From a bacterium endosymbiont of Escarpia laminata (GTDB lineage: Bacteria; Pseudomonadota; Gammaproteobacteria; Chromatiales; Chromatiaceae), in contig QGON01000054.1 of the NCBI GenBank assembly GCA_003660235.1, positions 31,989 to 95,988 on the forward strand: DNA of 64,000 nt, given 5' to 3'. The translations under genes and the position numbers were made by a program. Shown here in pieces: positions 55,852 to 64,000 of the stretch (the first letter of the stretch is position 1; every line of letters begins with the position of its first letter). Under the pieces are notes generated by a model. It worked only from the letters and a program-made list of their open reading frames with translations, was not told where the DNA came from and made no database searches.

Positions 55852-56523
55852 TCAGTTGTCGAGCAGCTTGCCGTCGGGTGAAACGACAGGCAGGCCGAAG
55901 ATTCGCCACAGCTGCATGCCGCCCCGATAGTATTTGATCTTGCCTGCGGGATAACCAATGCTCAGTAGTCCCTTGATGGCGGTCGGCGACTGACCGCACC
56001 AGGGTCCGTTGCACCAGAGTACCAAGTGCTTCGCTTTTGAGAAGTCCCAACCTTTATCCGTTGCTGTCACAGCCATGCGGGCGAGGGAGTCCTCCAGGGT
56101 CAGGTCGTCGGCGCCCTGTTCCGGATTCAATTGATTGAAAGGGATGTTGATGGAGCCGGGAATGGTACCGCGTTCGTGCCACTCCTCTGTCCTCGCGTCG
56201 ATCAGCAGACCTGAGTCGTCGGCCAGCGGTCCCTGCATAAATGCCACCAGCTCGACCTCGCCGATGGTCTCCACATTCTTGTCCAGCTGCATGGGTTGGG
56301 CGCAGAAGGGGGGGCAGGGCCGGGAGGTGCGGGCGAAGTTGAATTCAATCACCGCGTCGGTGTCCTGGTTGCGCAGGATGGAGATGTCATGTTCGCCATG
56401 GCGCACCTGAAACTGATCGACGGTGTTGGTGATGTTGACTTCCAGTGCGACGGCATTGCCGCTGACAAAAAAGAGAAGTAGCAGGCCGAAGGTTGTTTTT
56501 ATAGGGGGAATTGTTGTTGGCAT
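55852..56523 (-). CDS. Exported rhodanese-like protein
   Basis: This 223-residue protein has a signal peptide (hydrophobic residues 10-27) and a C-terminal rhodanese domain from about residue 100, with LLIDARTEEWHERGTIPGSI and the active-site loop LWCNGPWCGQSP. The loop contains the catalytic Cys and is longer than in simple sulfurtransferases. The N-terminal 100 residues include CPPFC, a possible disulfide. Periplasmic sulfur transfer fits a sulfur oxidiser; the acceptor is unknown. It converges with gltA. Confidence 0.85.
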   Translation of the reverse strand: MPTTIPPIKTTFGLLLLFFVSGNAVALEVNITNTVDQFQVRHGEHDISILRNQDTDAVIEFNFARTSRPCPPFCAQPMQLDKNVETIGEVELVAFMQGPLADDSGLLIDARTEEWHERGTIPGSINIPFNQLNPEQGADDLTLEDSLARMAVTATDKGWDFSKAKHLVLWCNGPWCGQSPTAIKGLLSIGYPAGKIKYYRGGMQLWRIFGLPVVSPDGKLLDN

Positions 56524-56619
56524 GGTTCCTACCGGGGGTTTGGCTGGTTCAGGGAATGGCTTGGTTCTACTTTGTCAGATTATCTAACTTTGGCGCCACA
56601 TGAAAACCCTGGGCATTGC

Positions 56620-56690
56620 GTAGGAGCGGCGGCGCCTTGCCGCGAGTGCTTGGTTTCACGCCTATTTGCGGCGAGGCACCGCTTCTGCAA
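56620..56690. repeat. REP-like element (TAGGAGCGGC family)
   Basis: TAGGAGCGGCGGCGCCTTGC and TTGCGGCGAGGCACCGCTTC form an imperfect hairpin related to the repeat at 54350-54418 and to a half-copy near 62634-62662. The sequence style is like REP elements of pseudomonads. Confidence 0.65.
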
Positions 56691-56714
56691 ATCGCCGTAT
56701 AACAGCCTAAAAAT

Positions 56715-56826
56715 AATCTATTAATAAGTATATATGCCATTAATAGATTATTTAACAGCCTTTATATTGAAAAGTTGACTTTCCGTGTAATATTTCCTAT
56801 TTATAGTTTATAAATAGCCTATTAAT
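56715..56826 (+). promoter_or_regulatory. Operator-like palindromes upstream of hipBA
   Basis: An AT-rich stretch before hipB holds AATCTATTAAT (56715-56725) inverted at 56739-56749, a tight palindrome CTATTTATA-GTT-TATAAATAG (56797-56817), and a half-site CTATTAAT at 56819-56826. Several inverted sites directly upstream fit autorepression by a HipB-type protein, the rule for hipBA operons. Confidence 0.65.
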
Positions 56827-56864
56827 GGCAATTTCAACAAATAAAAGCACATATTAAAACTGTT

Positions 56865-57194
56865 ATGGATTATTATACACTGACCGACAAGGCCGTTCTG
56901 TTCGAGCTTGGAAAACGCTTCCGGGAGTTGCGGCTGAGAAAAAATCTCACTCAACAACAGCTTGCGGATCGAACCCTGCTCTCCCTCTCCACCATCAAGG
57001 CCCTGGAGGCTGGCAAGGCGAAGCTAAGCACCCTTGTTGCCGTGCTGCGGGAGTTGGGGGCGCTGGAGAGTATCGGTGACTTCATTCCCGACCCGGGTAT
57101 CAGCCCGCTGCAACTGCTTGAAATGGGTGGGCATAAACGCCAGCGCGCCACCGGCAGCCGCGGCAGGCCGGATGATAAGGAAGTCGAATGGTAG
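56865..57194 (+). CDS. hipB: HipB-like antitoxin, XRE family regulator
   Basis: This 109-residue protein has a helix-turn-helix (LRLRKNLTQQQLADRTLLSL, about residues 24-43, and STIKALEAGKAKLSTLV). It is followed by a C-terminal extension. It would bind the palindromes upstream and, with the toxin, repress the operon. It overlaps hipA by 7 bases, which suggests translational coupling. Confidence 0.88.
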   Translation: MDYYTLTDKAVLFELGKRFRELRLRKNLTQQQLADRTLLSLSTIKALEAGKAKLSTLVAVLRELGALESIGDFIPDPGISPLQLLEMGGHKRQRATGSRGRPDDKEVEW

Positions 57195-58501
57195 TGAGGG
57201 TCGATACTGCGCTGGTGATGCTATGGGGCCACCGGGTGGGGGCCGTCTCCTGGCGAGAGGCGCAGGAACATGCGGTATTCGAATTCGACCGGGAGTTTCT
57301 CAGGCTCGGACTCGATCTTTCGCCGGTCCACATGGGGCTGCAGGAGGCGCGAGAGGGGGATGGCATCTACACATTCCCCGCCCTGAATCGCGAGACCTTC
57401 AGAGGCCTGCCCGGCCTGCTGGCAGATGCATTGCCGGATAAGTTCGGTAACCGGATTATCGATGCATGGCTGGCGCGCAACGGACGGGATGAAAAGAGTT
57501 TCTCGCCGGTGGAGCGCCTCTGTTACACAGGTCGGCGCGGTATGGGGGCGCTGGAGTTTCTGCCGCCGGTCACCCGGCAGACTGAAACATCGGTGCCGGT
57601 TGAGATTGCCGAGCTGGTCACCTTGGCGCAGCGGATCACTACAGAGCGGGGGCGGCTGGATGTGGAGCTGAATGGTTTTGGCCGTGAAGGGGAGGAGGGG
57701 ATTCTCGATATTCTGCGGGTCGGCACCTCCGCGGGTGGCGCCCGGCCGAAGGCGGTAATCGCCATGAACGGGGCGGGCAAGGTGCGCTCAGGGCAGGTCG
57801 AGGCGCCTGCGGGTTACGACTACTGGCTGTTGAAGTTCGATGGGGTCGATGATCTGGAACTCGGCAAACCAAAGGGTTACGGGCGCATCGAATACGCCTA
57901 CTATCTGATGGCGAAAGCTGCAGGCGTCAGGATGACCGAGTGTCGGCTCCTGGAAGAGGGGGGCAGGGCGCACTTCCTTACTCGTCGCTTCGACCGGACA
58001 CAGGGCAAAAAACTGCATATGCAGTCACTATGCGGTGTGGGTCATTACGATTTTAATCTGCCGGGGGAGTATGGCTACGAGCAGGCCTTCGCTGTGATGC
58101 GTCGGCTCAGGCTGTCTAAAGCCGAGGCGGCGCAGCAGTTTCGCCGCATGCTGTTCAACGTGGTGGCGCGGAATCAGGACGACCATACCAAAAACATCGC
58201 CTTTCTAATGGGGGAGGAGGGAGTCTGGCGTCTCTCTCCTGCCTTCGATGTAACCTACGCCCACAACCCAGCGGGCAGATGGACCCATCAGCACCAGATG
58301 ACAATCAACGGCAAGCGGGATGGTTTCTCCATGGCCGATCTGCTCGCAGTGGGTGAGTCGATCAGCCTGCCGAACATTCCGGAGAGGGTCGATGAGGTTG
58401 TAGAGGCCGTGCAGCGGTGGCCGGAATTTGCCAGCATTGCCGGGGTTGAAAAGGCGACCATTACAGCAATCGCCAAACAGCATCGACTGAGATTTTTGTA
58501 G
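57188..58501 (+). CDS. hipA: HipA-like serine/threonine kinase toxin
   Basis: This 437-residue protein has the HipA N-terminal subdomain and a kinase-like core. LRVGTSAGGARPKAV matches the phosphate-binding loop containing the autophosphorylated Ser. The catalytic segment ARNQDDHTKNIAF and the DFG-like LSPAFDVTYAHNP are intact. E. coli HipA phosphorylates GltX and causes growth arrest; the target here is unknown. Length is normal and no damage is seen, so the module may be active. Confidence 0.92.
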   Translation: MVVRVDTALVMLWGHRVGAVSWREAQEHAVFEFDREFLRLGLDLSPVHMGLQEAREGDGIYTFPALNRETFRGLPGLLADALPDKFGNRIIDAWLARNGRDEKSFSPVERLCYTGRRGMGALEFLPPVTRQTETSVPVEIAELVTLAQRITTERGRLDVELNGFGREGEEGILDILRVGTSAGGARPKAVIAMNGAGKVRSGQVEAPAGYDYWLLKFDGVDDLELGKPKGYGRIEYAYYLMAKAAGVRMTECRLLEEGGRAHFLTRRFDRTQGKKLHMQSLCGVGHYDFNLPGEYGYEQAFAVMRRLRLSKAEAAQQFRRMLFNVVARNQDDHTKNIAFLMGEEGVWRLSPAFDVTYAHNPAGRWTHQHQMTINGKRDGFSMADLLAVGESISLPNIPERVDEVVEAVQRWPEFASIAGVEKATITAIAKQHRLRFL

Positions 58502-58505
58502 GCTG

Positions 58506-58667
58506 GGAGGCTGTCGGGTTTATCCGTTTGGAGCGAAAATCACTGGGGGCGAATCAAATCAGTTTATCGAGCGAGGCGAATAGTGGACCTATTTAACGAG
58601 TTCGATAAGCTGAGTTGATCGTCATCCAGGGATTTGCAGCCAAACAGTGTTAAACCCGACAGTCTCC
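58506..58667. mobile_element. MITE-like palindromic element, about 162 bp
   Basis: Outer arms GGAGGCTGTCGGGTTTA and TAAACCCGACAGTCTCC are inverted with one mismatch. A second, inner inverted pair (ATCAAATCAGTTTATCGA near 58554 and TCGATAAGCTGAGTTGAT near 58603) makes the whole element nearly palindromic. No transposase is present. It sits just after hipA in the 322-bp gap before the next gene. A clear target duplication was not found. Confidence 0.7.
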
Positions 58668-58823
58668 TAGGACTCGGTGTATGGACGGAAATCGGTAGAG
58701 GCAAGCCCTCATCCGATGTAACTTACGAACCCAGTTCATGTTTTTCCTCCTCAGTCCTCCAGAATTGGGCTGTATGGCCGCCACCCTAATCAAGAAAAGC
58801 AGATTATTGGCACTGGAAAGATC

Positions 58824-59720
58824 ATGGCGAAGTTGCACAATCTCAATGGACGCTCGGTATCGAAAGCGCGCTCGGATATCCGGGATCTGCGTGTCGAGCT
58901 GATGAGTCTCTGTTCCCGGGAAGGGAGAGGCGCTGATCCTCATCGTCTCCGCGAACTGCTGGATGACTACATCGACTATCTCGATACGGCGCTGTCGGGA
59001 CAGGGCAGGAGTATCGATGTCAGTCAGATCCAGGAGATGCTGCTGGAGGTTTCACAGATTATCCGCTCTGGAAGGGCGGTCGTCTCTACGGAAGACTACC
59101 GCAAGATCATCAGTCACTTGACCGGCATCTATGCCAAGGGGCTGGCGGAAGAGATGCAGTGCCCCTTCATTATCACCTCTGTCGACTATGCGGACGTGAT
59201 CGAGGCGATCAGCCAGGAGTATCCAGCCTTTGACTACAGAGAGGTCATGGGGCAGTTGCTCTACTACATGAGTCAGCTATTCAGGAACAGGAAGGGCAGT
59301 TGGATGATGGTCTATGAACACCTCCTGTCACTACCGGAATCCATCGATGCGCTTGCCTTGTCGAACCGGAAGACATTTATGGAGATCCAGGAGTGGACGG
59401 AGCAGGGTGTCGACAGCCTGTTTCAGATCTGCCGGGACTACAAGGAGATGATCGGTCAGACAGAGCATGATCTGGCAGGGCTTGAACAGCGGATTGCTGT
59501 ACAGAAAGATGAGATGGCGGCGCAGAAAAATCGTGCCGTAATCGCCTTCGACAGCCTGCGCAAAAAGAGAGTGCTCAAAGCCATGTTGTCGCAGAAGGCG
59601 CGGCTGAGGGAGGAGCTGCAATCCAAGCAGATGATCCTGGAACTCGTGGAAGACGATATCCGCGAATTCGAAGAGAAACTGGTGGAGCTTCGGCGCGCCT
59701 ATTTCATTCGATTGGTTTGA
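58824..59720 (+). CDS. Hypothetical helical/coiled-coil protein
   Basis: The 298-residue product has no signal or membrane segment. Residues of about 1-200 look helical (ELLDDYIDYLDTALSGQG, QEMLLEVSQIIRSG) and about 205-285 form a long charged coiled coil (LAGLEQRIAVQKDEMAAQKN and onward). I do not recognise a family. Codon use resembles its neighbours, and the ATG at 58824 is preceded by GGAAAG. Confidence 0.72.
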   Translation: MAKLHNLNGRSVSKARSDIRDLRVELMSLCSREGRGADPHRLRELLDDYIDYLDTALSGQGRSIDVSQIQEMLLEVSQIIRSGRAVVSTEDYRKIISHLTGIYAKGLAEEMQCPFIITSVDYADVIEAISQEYPAFDYREVMGQLLYYMSQLFRNRKGSWMMVYEHLLSLPESIDALALSNRKTFMEIQEWTEQGVDSLFQICRDYKEMIGQTEHDLAGLEQRIAVQKDEMAAQKNRAVIAFDSLRKKRVLKAMLSQKARLREELQSKQMILELVEDDIREFEEKLVELRRAYFIRLV

Positions 59721-59727
59721 TTCGTGC

Positions 59728-59790
59728 GGGGAAAAGGGAAAGATTATTTCCAATAATAAATCTGTCCCCTTTTCTCATGTCCCCTTTTCT
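59728..59790. repeat. Hairpin with AAAGGGG/CCCCTTTT arms
   Basis: GGGGAAAAGGGAAAGATTAT and the inverted ATAAATCTGTCCCCTTTT form a hairpin between convergent genes, followed by a second copy of TCCCCTTTTCTC. The AAATCTGTCCCCTTTT style matches sequences often seen beside REP-associated transposases. It could end transcription both ways. Confidence 0.65.
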
Positions 59791-61214
59791 CAGCTGCCGA
59801 TCATCATTGAGCTGGTGACAAGCAGGGAGAGCCAGGCGACCAGGCTGGCAGTAAAGCCGGCGGCGAGACCCACACGAAACCACTCCATGAAGACAATACG
59901 GGTACGGTAGCGTTTCTCCAGCATTCCCAGGGCGACGATATTGGCTGTGCTGCCGATCATGGTGATGTTGCCGCCAAAGCAGGCGCCAAACAGCAGGGCC
60001 CACCAGAGTGGATGCACACTGACACCACCGGTCAACTCCTGTACCACGGGAATAAACGCCGAGACGAAGATTACGTTGTCGACAAAGGCGGAACCCAGGG
60101 CCGAGAGCACTATCACGGCGGGCATCAGCAGTTCACTCTGCCCCTCGAACAGAGAGCTGAAGCTAGTGGCGATCTCCGTTGTCACCCCGGTATATTGCAG
60201 CGTACTGGCCACGCCAAAGAGCATAAGAAAGAATATCAGTGTCCACCACTCGACATCATGCTCAATGTAATAACGGGCCCGCTCCCGGCGCCAGATCATG
60301 ACGATCCCGGCTGAAATCAGCGGCGCCATGTAGAGCACGGTATTGGTCTCCAGCTCCAGTAGTAACTCGATCCGGTGGTGCAGAGAAACCATACCGATGG
60401 TGCCGACGATAAGCATCAGGCCGCGCATGTAGGGTACTTTCACTGTCGGTCCCAGTGGGAAATCGTGACCACGACGCTGGGCCAGACGTTGATCGAGTTG
60501 GGTGATTTCATCCCGGTACCAGATCATCAATAGCGCGATGGTGGCGGCCAGAGCGAGCAGCATGACTGGGAATGACCACAGCATGAAATCCTCAAAGGTC
60601 AACCCCGCCTTACTGCCGATCAGGATTCCCACTGGGTTGCCCAGCATGGTGCCGGCGCTGCCCACATTGGTGGCCATTACACAGATAATCAGAAAAGGGA
60701 TGGGCCGCACCTTGAGCACGTCACAAACCTGGAAGACCAGGGCCGCCATGAAAAGGATGCTGGTGACTTCATCCACCGCAGAGGCACTCAACGCAGAGAC
60801 AACCGAGATAATAAGAACGAAGCGACGGCCCGTCATTCCCTTCATTTTCAGTATGTTCTGAATGATCCAGGTAAAGAATCCCAGATCCCTCAGTCCGCCC
60901 ACGACGACCATCATGCCAACCAGGAAAAGTATCACCTCCAGCGAACAGTGTGTTTTAAAGCCTTCGAGTTTCAGGGCATCGGTCAGAATCAGTACCGGCA
61001 GGCCAATGAAGGCGATGGCAAGACGAAAATTCCAGAAAAAGAGCGTAGCGAGGATAATGATCAGAAAGATAGTGACCGAAATTGTCTGCTGCCCGTTGAG
61101 TCCCCAGGAGAAATGAGTGAGTGCCCCGACCACCAGGCTAATGAGCATAAGCAGGGCGAACCGGATAAGCAGGGCCTTGCTCGACATTGCAGATTCTGTG
61201 TGTGCCCCGGTCAA
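59790..61214 (-). CDS. ArsB/NhaD-type ion transporter
   Basis: This integral membrane protein of up to 474 residues has about twelve hydrophobic segments and the ArsB/NhaD/SLC13-permease pattern. Helix breaks with SALSASAVDEVTSILFM (near residue 144) and ALGSAFVDNVIFVSAFIP (near 378) are the paired repeats of the fold. NhaD-type Na+/H+ antiport is a reasonable guess. The TTG at 61214 lies 3 bases after the CBS gene stop; Met10 at 61187 is an alternative. Translational coupling to the upstream gene is likely. Confidence 0.85.
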   Translation of the reverse strand: MTGAHTESAMSSKALLIRFALLMLISLVVGALTHFSWGLNGQQTISVTIFLIIILATLFFWNFRLAIAFIGLPVLILTDALKLEGFKTHCSLEVILFLVGMMVVVGGLRDLGFFTWIIQNILKMKGMTGRRFVLIISVVSALSASAVDEVTSILFMAALVFQVCDVLKVRPIPFLIICVMATNVGSAGTMLGNPVGILIGSKAGLTFEDFMLWSFPVMLLALAATIALLMIWYRDEITQLDQRLAQRRGHDFPLGPTVKVPYMRGLMLIVGTIGMVSLHHRIELLLELETNTVLYMAPLISAGIVMIWRRERARYYIEHDVEWWTLIFFLMLFGVASTLQYTGVTTEIATSFSSLFEGQSELLMPAVIVLSALGSAFVDNVIFVSAFIPVVQELTGGVSVHPLWWALLFGACFGGNITMIGSTANIVALGMLEKRYRTRIVFMEWFRVGLAAGFTASLVAWLSLLVTSSMMIGS

Positions 61215-61217
61215 CTC

Positions 61218-62446
61218 TCAGGCCCTCATAACCTTATTGATGAAATCCTGAATCGTAATAATGCCCAGCAGCCGGTTTTCGCGAACCACCAGTACTCGTT
61301 GTACATCCCGCCGCATCATTACCTTTGCGACCTGAATGGCAGGGGTCGTCTCCTCGACAGTGGCGTAACGGTCGGCAAGTATGCTGATTTCAACTACCGG
61401 CATATCCTTCTCACGCAGAAGAATTTCGGCAAAAGGCTGGAAGTCGAGTATGGCGGAAAGATCCTCCATCCAGGTGATGTATTCGGGCAGGCAGATACGG
61501 ATCAACTCATCTTCGCTGACGACGCCAACCAGATCGCCGTCAATATCCAGAATAGGCAGTTCACTGATACCGTAGCGGCAGAAGGCATCGATCGCCTCGC
61601 TCGCTGCCAGCCATGGAGAGCGAAGCGAAGGCTGGTAGTCCCCGGTAGCCGCGAGGCCGCACTGCTTACCCGGCGTGCCTTGCGCCAGAGGGGAAGCAAA
61701 GTAGGCATCCGAGCGCGGCGTCCAGTCATCGGGAGCTGGCAACGGAGCGGCAACGAGCTTGCGAGGTTGTCGCGTAGTGCCAGTGACCGGGACGGCCGGG
61801 GCACAAACAGGTTGTCGAAGGCCGAGTCGATTTTGGGGACTGGGATGTCCCAAAATCTATCACGAGGTCGAAGACTCACTTGGAGGGAATCCGTGTCACG
61901 CAGGGAGTGAAATGTCGTTCGCATGATATCGCCGGCCGTAACAAATTCCGGCAACTGCATATCTGCTTGATCGAAATAGTCCCAGATCTTTTCCGGCTCA
62001 GCCGTCTTATATAAATTTGTCAGAAAACCTTTTTTCTGGCAGATCCTGGAGATTGCTGTGATGGTTCGCATGTAACCGCCCGGTTCCTCATGGGAGGTTA
62101 ATACCAGGACAACAAGCTTGATAGTTTTAGTCTCTTCCGTAGTCCAGCAACATTCAATGCCATTGGGAATAACAGCCAGTGCGATGCCCAAGCGCTTCAT
62201 GCTGGGTATACGTGCATGAAATACGGCGACTTTCGGAAGCAGGTAAGTAAGCGAGCAGCATTTTCGTTGAATGATAATAGAAAATGCCTGCTCGATATCG
62301 CTCAATTTGCCGCTGTTTCCAATCCGTTCGATTAGCGCATGAAGTAGCTCTTCTTCATCAAGATCCATCGAACCGCAAATGATCTCATCAGGGCTAAAGA
62401 GAGAGGAGAGCGGGATGTTGTTTGTAGGCGTCTGCTGGTTCATCAT
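61218..62446 (-). pseudogene. Putative PTS-EIIA-like plus CBS-domain regulator, disrupted by 281-bp element copy D
   Basis: The N-terminal half (about residues 1-155) resembles a PTS fructose-type EIIA domain (LHALIERIGNSGKLSDIEQA, KVAVFHARIPSMKRLGIALA). It is followed by a CBS pair (GDIMRTTFHSLRDTDSL, then ISELPILDIDGDLVGVVSED and NRLLGIITIQDFINKVM). The element lies between codon CTC (61885-61883) and AGC (61601-61599). Deleting it joins DSL to SEAIDAFCRYG in frame and restores a protein of about 315 residues. The gene abuts the ArsB/NhaD-type transporter and could have regulated it. Confidence 0.82.
61602..61882 (+). repeat. 281-bp dispersed element, copy D
   Basis: Same 281 bp as copies A and C on the plus strand, antisense to the interrupted gene. 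Junctions fall exactly between codons, with GCT on the left and GAG on the right and no target duplication. Confidence 0.95.
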
Positions 62447-63267
62447 ACAAGGCCGCTGCTGGCATCCTTCATTTTAGCAACAGGGCCTGCTTCTTGGCGC
62501 ATCTGGATGCTTATTAGTTGACGTCAATCAATGTATTGAAGTACCCGATAAGACCTTATGGTTTCTTTTCTGGGATTATTGATGGTGGGATTGCGAGACC
62601 TGCCCCTCACCTTCGCGTTGGATTTAATGTCTGGCGGCTTGCAGCGAAGCGCCGTTCCTACAATTTAATACCCCGTCTGCTTGCAGCGGGGTGGTCAATT
62701 CAGGTACCTGGAGTTCATGTTGTCGAAAAACTTTACAGTATCGCAAATGGATTAAACAACTGTGAAGTAGACATAGGGTGCTGTTTTCTCGGTGATTTTC
62801 ACAATTAATCCGAATGGCAGTATGACGTTAAGGGAATGCTGTTCCCTATGCGGCAGCCTGTGATGTCGACAATATTTACACTTTTCGCGCAAGAAAATAC
62901 CCGAACATTAAGCTGGGGTATGTAACCCATTGTTACAGTAGGGGTTAGTGGTGTTGGTCTGATTATTGCCTTGGATTTCTGTCGAGTTGTAAACAATACC
63001 AAGCAAAACCAACGCACAGGATTCGCAGGACAAGGGACAAGACACTTTTTGCAGTCACTTTTACCGATGTTAAATTCCATCGGGAACCGCGCAAAGAAAA
63101 CAATGTCATTTCGAGCGCAGCGAGAAATCGCCATCTCGAAAGCGTCCCGCCTGAAATCATGGATTCTGCTGATAACAAGGAACAATAAATGAAGCACTCA
63201 CTCTCTCATCTGACGGGTAACCTGCCCGCACTGTTCCATCCACTCCACTCCACTCCACTCAGCGTTT

Positions 63268-63318
63268 GGGGTCAGAGTAAAAACTCCAGGAAAGAATTAA
63301 GAGTTTTTACTCTGACCC
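63268..63318. repeat. 18-bp-arm hairpin (GGGTCAGAGTAAAAACTC)
   Basis: Perfect 18-bp arms (63268-63285 and 63301-63318) are separated by 15 bp. The GGGTCAGAGTAAAA sequence style is common next to REP-associated transposase genes, but none is present here. Confidence 0.8.
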
Positions 63319-63348
63319 TAAATGTCGCTATTTCTCGTTGAAATAACG

Positions 63349-63453
63349 CTAACCTATCGTCATGTAAAATACAATATGACGCCACGGCCTATCACCCCGA
63401 ACACTGCCGCAGTGTTTATCGAGATAGGCTGTGCCGCCTATTTCACTGTTAGC
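63349..63453 (+). repeat. Possible attC-like site 1
   Basis: GCTAAC at 63349 and GTTAGC at 63448 are perfect complements enclosing about 93 bp of nested inverted repeats (CGTCAT/ATGACG; GCCTATC/GATAGGC; AACACTG/CAGTGTT). The layout resembles a long attC, but the right core GTTAGCT departs from GTTRRRY at one position. Confidence 0.3.
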
Positions 63454-63772
63454 TGTAGGTACCTTTGAAAACTCACTTCGTCGATCTGATCGAGGTAGAA
63501 CTGAAGGTGGTGGTTTGAATGTTTGGCGCGTTCCACAGAATGCACATGAGTGCTAACTTAGAAGTTCTAGTCGGCGATGCGGGTTCTGTTATAAAGGTAG
63601 AACGACGGCCAATCGCATCCCGTTCGTAATTGCTTTTAGGTGAGTGGTCCCCACAGAATAGGCACCGTAGCATTGGGAAGTCTTTGGTGTGGCAGTAACT
63701 GGAAAGTGATTAACACTGATCAAATAACGGAAAGCACTTGGATAGGGAGTCACAAAATGGTGTATTCTTTTC

Positions 63773-63827
63773 AGCTAACGAATAAGGTTAGATCGCGCGA
63801 AGCCGCGATCTGAACCGTTTGTTGGAC
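63773..63827 (+). repeat. Possible attC-like site 2
   Basis: A 55-bp imperfect palindrome begins AGCTAAC and ends GTTGGAC, an exact match to the GTTRRRY core. Its arms (AAGGTTAGATCGCG against CGCGATCTGAACCG) pair with one extra unpaired base, a hallmark of attC sites. No integrase gene is in the window. Confidence 0.42.
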
Positions 63828-64000
63828 AAGCCCACAGCAGTTAAGCAGAACCGCTCTTTAAGAAAATAGCTTTTTGACTTTCTGCTGCACCCAAGGCTCA
63901 TTTGGCCGATGAACCTTGGGTAGATGCAGACCATGTTGCCATTGCAGCAACATTTGCTCATGAATGAAGTATTTACAGCAAATATTCATGTTTTATAGAT

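Larger units (their letters stand above)
62447..64000. other. Long region without a supported gene at the right end
   Basis: This 1.55-kb stretch has only short frames with no recognisable protein. It contains a half REP-like element (62634-62662), a repeat half-copy GTCATTTCGAGCGCAGCGAG near 63105, four CACTC tandem units (63241-63260), the hairpin at 63268-63318, two attC-like sites, and a hairpin CCAAGG/CCTTGG near 63890. The gap between the attC-like sites has small frames that could be a degraded cassette. Confidence 0.6.

Noticed and set aside
61502..61853. Open frames of 80-95 codons inside each 281-bp element, readable in several frames on both strands
   Set aside because: No frame has a ribosome binding site or a recognisable protein, and the frames depend on flanking sequence for starts and stops. 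Identity of the copies alone keeps the frames open.
63473..63673. A 66-codon minus-strand frame between the attC-like sites as a cassette gene
   Set aside because: No ribosome binding site, low-complexity composition and no recognisable motif.

Overview
The window looks like the chromosome of a sulfur-oxidising, facultatively anaerobic gammaproteobacterium. The ParB tail followed by atpIBEFHAGDC and glmUS is the gene order usual near oriC in gammaproteobacteria. An ion-motive Rnf complex, a ferredoxin-dependent 2-oxoacid oxidoreductase, succinyl-CoA synthetase, a soluble fumarate-reductase-like complex and citrate synthase suggest a TCA cycle able to run reductively, as described for tubeworm symbionts of the Endoriftia type. 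The taxon is an inference; no rRNA or tRNA gene was seen in the window.

Layout. 1-12015: parB 3' end, the ATP synthase operon, an FKBP isomerase, glmU and glmS. 12037-22480: an AT-rich lipoprotein gene, an HMGL-like aldolase, msrA, glk, uvrD, a TRAP solute-binding protein, hemW, a disrupted small gene, rpmE and a secreted nuclease. 22572-27401 (minus): a small Cys-rich membrane protein and rnfAEGDC without rnfB. 27625-31735: a phosphofructokinase, then nrdG and a class III ribonucleotide reductase whose glycyl-radical domain is a separate overlapping small ORF, with an FNR-like box upstream. 31951-35886: an HDOD protein, trpB, small conserved genes and trmN6. 35923-49459 (minus): korA, korB, a PFOR-like/ferredoxin protein (819 aa), a four-helix-bundle gene, the missing rnfB, a giant PFOR-like protein (about 1505 aa), sucC and sucD. 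50403-53976 (minus): a NuoF-like, a FrdA-like and a FrdB-like subunit; divergently, gltA. 55852-62446: a rhodanese, hipBA, a coiled-coil protein, an ArsB/NhaD-type permease and a disrupted CBS-domain gene. 62447-64000 has no convincing gene but holds hairpins and attC-like sites.

How the parts may work together (inference): KorAB exchanges electrons between ferredoxin and 2-oxoglutarate/succinyl-CoA, SucCD links succinyl-CoA to succinate, the NuoF/FrdAB-like complex could link NADH to fumarate, and Rnf could supply low-potential ferredoxin from NADH using an ion gradient. Placing rnfB inside the kor operon, beside two large PFOR-like proteins that lack a recognisable TPP site, suggests an unusual electron-transfer assembly.

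The window is rich in repeats. A 281-bp element occurs four times with no difference that I can see. Two copies break genes at codon boundaries, show no target duplication, and removing them on paper restores the genes exactly. AAAGGTN heptamer arrays, often as inverted pairs, sit in the rnf, nrd, suc and kor operons. At least three REP-like palindrome families and one MITE-like element are also present.
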